The notes under the pieces: generated by a model
The model's input: the letters and a program-made list of their open reading frames with translations, nothing else
Databases searched by the model: none
Told to the model about the DNA's origin: nothing
Origin: Archegozetes longisetosus
Taxonomy: Eukaryota; Arthropoda; Arachnida; Sarcoptiformes; Trhypochthoniidae
Reading direction: 5' to 3'
Assembly (NCBI GenBank): GCA_018873245.2
Contig: JAEMBT020000006.1
Coordinates: 5,787,855-5,851,854 of the forward strand
Length of the DNA: 64,000 nt
Translations under genes and position numbers: made by a program
In this document: positions 59,106 through 64,000 of the stretch, one piece after another
How the letters are laid out: the number at the start of each line of letters is the position of its first letter
How positions within the stretch are numbered: position 1 is the first letter of the stretch

Positions 59106-60244
59106 TGTTTCTAATTGTTTTGTTGTTTCTCAATTTATATAAATAAATGCAATCCTTTTCAAAACGCTATAAGCAATATAAATATTAACCATAAAACTTT
59201 CTAAACGTTCATTTATTACGTCTGTTTTCAAGCTTACCATTCGTTTATTCGTGATCAAACTTAGTTACCAAAGTTTATTCAATTTTAAATGCTTTCATCT
59301 GAAAACTTTGGGCATAATTTAACCTTTTCACTATTTTGTTAATCAAAACAGTTCAAAAAATTAATAATTATTTGGCAACCACTGATAGGCTTTTTGTGAT
59401 TCTCGTCAAAGTTTTATTGATCGAATTGAATCAACAGCTAATTCTTCTAATTCTTTAATAAATTTTTATTTAAGTCAATTATTAAAAATTCGTGTTTCTC
59501 ATATTTCGTTTCCAAACTTCAGTTCTCAAATTCTTAACTTGAACCTCGATTCTTGACAGATATCTAATCTTCTAAGCGATTTATGAAAGTAGAGTTGAGT
59601 TAGTTTAGTTGCAGTAAAACTTTGATAAGTTGGAGAAGTTTGAACGAAACGACTTGAGGCGTCAAGTTTAGTAAAATTTGATCAAAACAATCAATACATA
59701 AATAAACGATTGAACAAGAGTGCGATTTTAATGATAATATTGCAGAGACTTGTTTTTAATAATGCAAATGAATTACATTAATAAAGGCTAAACGAAGGGT
59801 GCAATAAATAAAATGATAAAAATGTGAAAAATGATCGGAAAAAGAGTTGAAACTGAAAAGTTGATATTTACATGAAATTGGTTCAACACATGATCAACGT
59901 GGCTAAAAACTGGTAAAATCTATTGACAATTGGTTAATTTAAATTTGTTTTATACTATCAATTCATTATTCCATAGCATTGTCAGGCGAAACAAAACAAC
60001 ACACATAATTAACATTGAGATAATAGGATGAAAATATTTACACTTCTTTATAAACTATTTATGTACCGGTAATTTCAAACGAGTTTAATATTTAGCATAA
60101 TATATACTTTATAACACTGCATGAGGTATTCCAGTATAGATGCATCAAAACATCCTGTTTAGCTCTTTAAGTCTAAATTTCTTTTTCATCATTCATTATC
60201 TATTAAACGCTTTTTCATCGTATCATCTCTTAGTGGATGACTTA
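59106..60244. other. intergenic region between ASH1 and PRRC1
   Basis: About 1.1 kb, AT-rich, holding the ASH1 3' UTR and PRRC1 promoter. Just after the ASH1 stop is a small imperfect repeat of GATGATAA/GATGATA-like units on the minus strand (60190-60260). Nothing else is recognised. Confidence 0.6.
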
Positions 60245-63200
60245 TCATCTCTTCGTCGATGGTTTATCATCCGATTCATTTACACATGATTCTTCGTTGA
60301 TAGTATTTTCATTATTTAATGCTTGTTTGACTGCTTTCTCCAGCAGCTTATTACTCAATTTGAGCAAATTTTCCATTTTTTTCTTCTGTTAAAATAAGAA
60401 AAATTAGTCCAAATCCTAAATTGATTAGATTCAAGCAAAAAATACCTTCAATCGATTTTCCTTGGCTTCTTTCTTAGCGTTGGTCTCAGAATTCGATTTA
60501 GCAGTTTGTTTGTTCTTATTCTTTACATAAGACTCAGGAACTTGATGTGGCTTTTGGTTTGGAGCAAGAAAAAACAATCTAAGCAACTCAGTATTTCAGA
60601 TTATAACTAACATAATTACCGAATATGTTCTTTTCGGACACAGTTTTGTGGCGAATGTATCGAAAGCATAGCTCTTGGTATTGATTACAAATTGCGCTGA
60701 CTTTGAAATCTTGTTAAAAGACTTGGCATTTCGATCAACTCTAAACTCACAAATATAAACGTCTTCTTCTCTAAAACCTTTTGGCCGTCCCTTACAGTAA
60801 GTGTTGAGATCGAGAACACAACAAATTCCTTTGACTTCTTCGATTGGGACCCATTCAGTCAGTGGCGAACGAAGGACTTCATTAGTGAAGAACTTTCTGG
60901 AAGGCTCGTGATAGGTCTCACTTGGACGCAAAAAGTGATGACCGAATAGCAATTTTTGTCCCTTTTCATTGATGGCAAGATTTTGTACACGAAATAAGAT
61001 GTAATCTTCTTTCGATTGCTGTTGTGAACTGTTTTTAGGCTTATCTTTGGCTGAAACTCTTTTGTTCAAATTTTTCTCGTCTTCTTTCGATCGATAGATG
61101 TAAACACAATCACCTGATTTTATTTTCAAATTATTTGAAGTCAATGTTAAATAATATTTAAAGTTTGTTATCAGGTTTGGAGTAATTTGACTTTGAGGCA
61201 AAGGTATCTCCTGCAAGTAACAAAAAACGTTTTCAATTAAATTTGTTCTCAGTTAGTACTTGAATAAAGTGTTAAATGAATAAAATCATCAATGACTTAC
61301 TGATGGAACGGGTCGTGGTTCGCAAATTTCACAGAAATACTCTCCATCGACTGACTTAACGCCAACACAATCGCAGTGTTGCCATATCTATGAGACAAAG
61401 ATTTCATATTAAAATAAATTAAGTTTATGGAACAATAATAACTCGATTCTCATCAAATTAAGTTAGAAATGACTTCAAATGGGTTAACACCAGTGTCTGT
61501 AAAATCTACATATCCTGATAGAGACATACCTCGCATTTGTCGCACTGAATCATTTCTCCTTCATCTCTAAGTATACCACAAATACAACGTATAACCTCTT
61601 CCTCTTCATCCTTCTCAGTTTTAATGCTTGGCTTAGTTTGATCGGAATCATCTGTTTTCTCATTATCAAGAGGTGGCACTTTGACAGAATCAGTATCAGA
61701 TTGATCGACTTTATTGGAAACATTGACCAAAGAATCTGATATTTCGGAGCTTAATAAGATTTTGTTTGGTATAGTGACTGGAGTTTCTGCTTGAATTTGT
61801 TCAGTTGCATTCGAATTATCACCCGATGAAAGAATATCTTCAATGAATGGTCTCTTTTCGGTCATTAATTTTTGGAATTCATTTTTTAATGACGAGCATT
61901 GACAAGACAGTGAATATTGATCATTCGAATTGCTATTATTGCTGCCATTTTCATTGATATCACTATTTGATGAAGAGTTTAACAATTTGATGAATTCAGA
62001 TTCAAAACTCTCTACTGTTTTATAAAATCCGCATTTGATTTGCGATTGAATGCATGATAAGTCAATAGTTTTGCGCTTTGAAACTGATGACGTATTTGAT
62101 GATTTTGAGTCAGACAATTTGTTTGGGTCTAAATCTGAGCTCATCTCATTTTGTTTACGAATTATCGATTCACAGACATCAGAAAATATTTGCGCCAATT
62201 TTGCGGTTCGCGTCAGTTCTTCATTACTTTCGGCCTTTGCTAAACCTCTGGTACGGACAGAACGCGCAGAATTCAATGCCATTAATGTAGTCATAAAGCA
62301 ATCCTTATCTGCTTTCGAATCTTTTCCTTTGCTGATATCTTCTTCTTTGTACGATTGGCTCAGTTTACTTTCTTTTTCCTGCAAAATCAGTCTCTTTGAA
62401 CGAAATCGACGCAATTTTTCATAGTTTCGAAGCAAAAAACAGCGATGTTTCAAAATATAACAACTTTGTTGATGAGACAGCGTTTTCATTGGCTGTAATA
62501 GTGATGGTTTGCGCAATGATTGCGTATTGCAATTACTGCCACTTTTGGTTTGGTTCATATCTTTGCGACGCTTTCGTGGACATTCATCTGATAGTTTAGG
62601 AATCGAAAGATCTTTTATATTTTCATTTTTGTCCAGTTTTTCTCTATTTAGGAGTCCATTTAGTTTTTGAGATCGTCCTCCAATATAACCTCTACATTTA
62701 TTACTTCCACATTTGCAGACTTGTTGCGTTTCAATATTGAAGTTATGAAAGTTATAATCATATGAAAGCTCCTCGTTAGGCATAATGTCTCTCAACGCAA
62801 ACAACCCTATTCTATAGACTCCGTTCACAGACCACTTTTGCATTTCACAATTTGGTTCGCAACTATGATTCACAAATCTTCCTTCATTTCCCATTCTATA
62901 GCCATCGATAACCATTCCTGAATCCAGATTAAGGCAGTAGTGGTGCTGGTCATTTTGATATCTTTCAGCCATCCTGTGCTTGAACAGCTGTTCGCTAACC
63001 ACTTCTCCAATATACTCGAGAATAAAATCTCCACACTTTATCGGTTCTGTAGTCCTTATACCCCAACCGCGTTCGCTAGTCATGAACCGCTCCAAACCTG
63101 GACTCCATTCATGTTTTTGTATTCTCTGATTCTTGCACAACTCTCCGACGGGACACGACTGTGGAGAGCACTCCTGATACATAAGTCGATTGAGACAGTC

Positions 63201-64000
63201 CAAACCGCAACCTTTACTAGAATTATTTTCAGGTTTAGCACAAGTACAGCTCTGAACTGGACACTTCGATATTGGTTTCACGTCAACAAATACGTTGGTT
63301 TTGATTCTTTTATAATTTGATGAAAACGAAACATTCGATGATTGGTTTTTGTGGTACTGATACCATAAATCATATGTTAGTTCAAAGTCATAGTTTTGCC
63401 CAAACTTATTTTCCTCATTATCACAAATCGGAAAAGGGATCAACTTTCCAATTAATTTTGGTTCTTCTTTAAGTGCAGTTCCAGACTCATCACTCGATGA
63501 CTTATCTGTTTTTTGGCTATCACTTGTAGAGTTTGATTTGTCGATCGACTCACTTGTCAACTGATTTTTGTCACTTTTGAAGTCATCAGAATATTTACCA
63601 AACTTGAGATATTTCTTATAAGGAACACTCCGCTGAATAGATTTGATTCTATAAAGCTTTTTGTGATATTGAGCGTTTTGTTTCTTGGATGGCTCAGTAA
63701 CCATATAGACCGGGGCTTCAGAAACGTTGCTTTGTTCACTCATATAAGCTTCTGATGAAGAAATTGAATCAATACTTGCTTTTGACATTCTTCGCTCACA
63801 CTTCGATAATTTACTATTATTTGCTAACTTCTTATCTACAGCAACATTTTCTGTTTGTTCAGTCTTTTTGCCGCTCTTCTTACTCTCGCTCGAATTTGAA
63901 TTCAACTTTTTCACTGAAATTTCATTTGAGTTTAGCGGTTGTGATGATTTACGCTTGATATTACACTTATTAGACACAAGTTTCTCATTCTTAAGATTTT
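60245..64000 (-). CDS. ash1: ASH1-type histone H3K36 methyltransferase, 3' five exons (partial at right edge)
   Basis: ASH1/ASH1L is a Trithorax-group nuclear enzyme that dimethylates H3K36 and opposes Polycomb silencing. Visible exons: 61530-64000 (open to the edge), 61301-61387, 60620-61210, 60446-60586 and 60245-60385, all joined in phase 0. Counting from codon 63977: AWS cysteines 239-288, SET 291-410 with [16 protein letters not shown] and YDYNF, post-[17 protein letters not shown] at 421-434. The substrate and cofactor motifs are intact. A bromodomain-like segment at 588-667 is eroded. The PHD zinc finger has all eight ligands, split across the 61530/61387 junction (CDKCE|IWQHCDC). The BAH domain in exon 60620-61210 has [28 protein letters not shown] and [17 protein letters not shown] lysine-rich tail ends at TGA 60245. 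Residue 63977 is a GTG codon, not a start; the reading frame continues past the window. Confidence 0.96.

Noticed and set aside
62050-63320. Several plus-strand frames over ASH1, up to 126 codons
   Set aside because: They are shadows of the long ASH1 exon, which is strongly supported by the AWS, SET and post-SET motifs.
63975-63977. Translation start of ASH1 at 63977
   Set aside because: The codon is GTG and the same frame stays open to the window edge, so this is mid-exon and not a start.

Overview
The window is AT-rich nuclear DNA of an animal. Its genes are split by spliced GT-AG introns ranging from 53 bases to 27 kb, and there are no operons or bacterial-type signals. The encoded families (FBF1, IFT70/TTC30, RasGRF, a TSSK-like kinase, PRRC1, ASH1) point to a bilaterian with cilia. 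The AT-richness, short introns and fairly divergent proteins suit an invertebrate, possibly an arthropod or chelicerate. That placement is inference; no sequence here fixes the species.

Layout. The left edge to 7 kb holds two ciliary genes head-to-tail on the minus strand. FBF1 (transition fibre protein) is represented only by its 5' coding exon at 3200-3952; the rest is not visible and may lie left of the window. IFT70/TTC30 (intraflagellar transport) is in two exons at 4757-6964. A 0.96-kb foldback element with two tRNA-like A boxes follows the FBF1 exon directly. A 215-bp inverted-repeat element carrying an X-box-like site sits between the two genes.

The centre (10058-52955, plus strand) is one gene, a RasGRF-type Ras/Rac exchange factor. 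I could join it into 19 exons with consistent reading frame: 1516 codons plus stop, carrying PH, coiled coil, IQ, DH, PH, REM and CDC25 domains in the usual order. Its first intron is 27.3 kb and splits the first PH domain. It holds a second long foldback, a copy of the 215-bp element, two long dinucleotide arrays and no convincing nested gene. The later introns are short to medium and contain four separate simple or tandem arrays.

The right part (55985-64000, minus strand) holds an intronless TSSK-like kinase, a five-exon PRRC1 gene (332 aa), and the 3' five exons of ASH1 (AWS-SET-postSET, an eroded bromodomain-like segment, PHD, BAH). ASH1 runs off the right edge.

No pathway links all six genes. 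FBF1 and IFT70 act in the same organelle and are neighbours. The most unusual content is non-coding: long imperfect inverted repeats and a dispersed short element family. All coordinates and splice joins were read by eye from the sequence and from remembered family sequences; no search was run.
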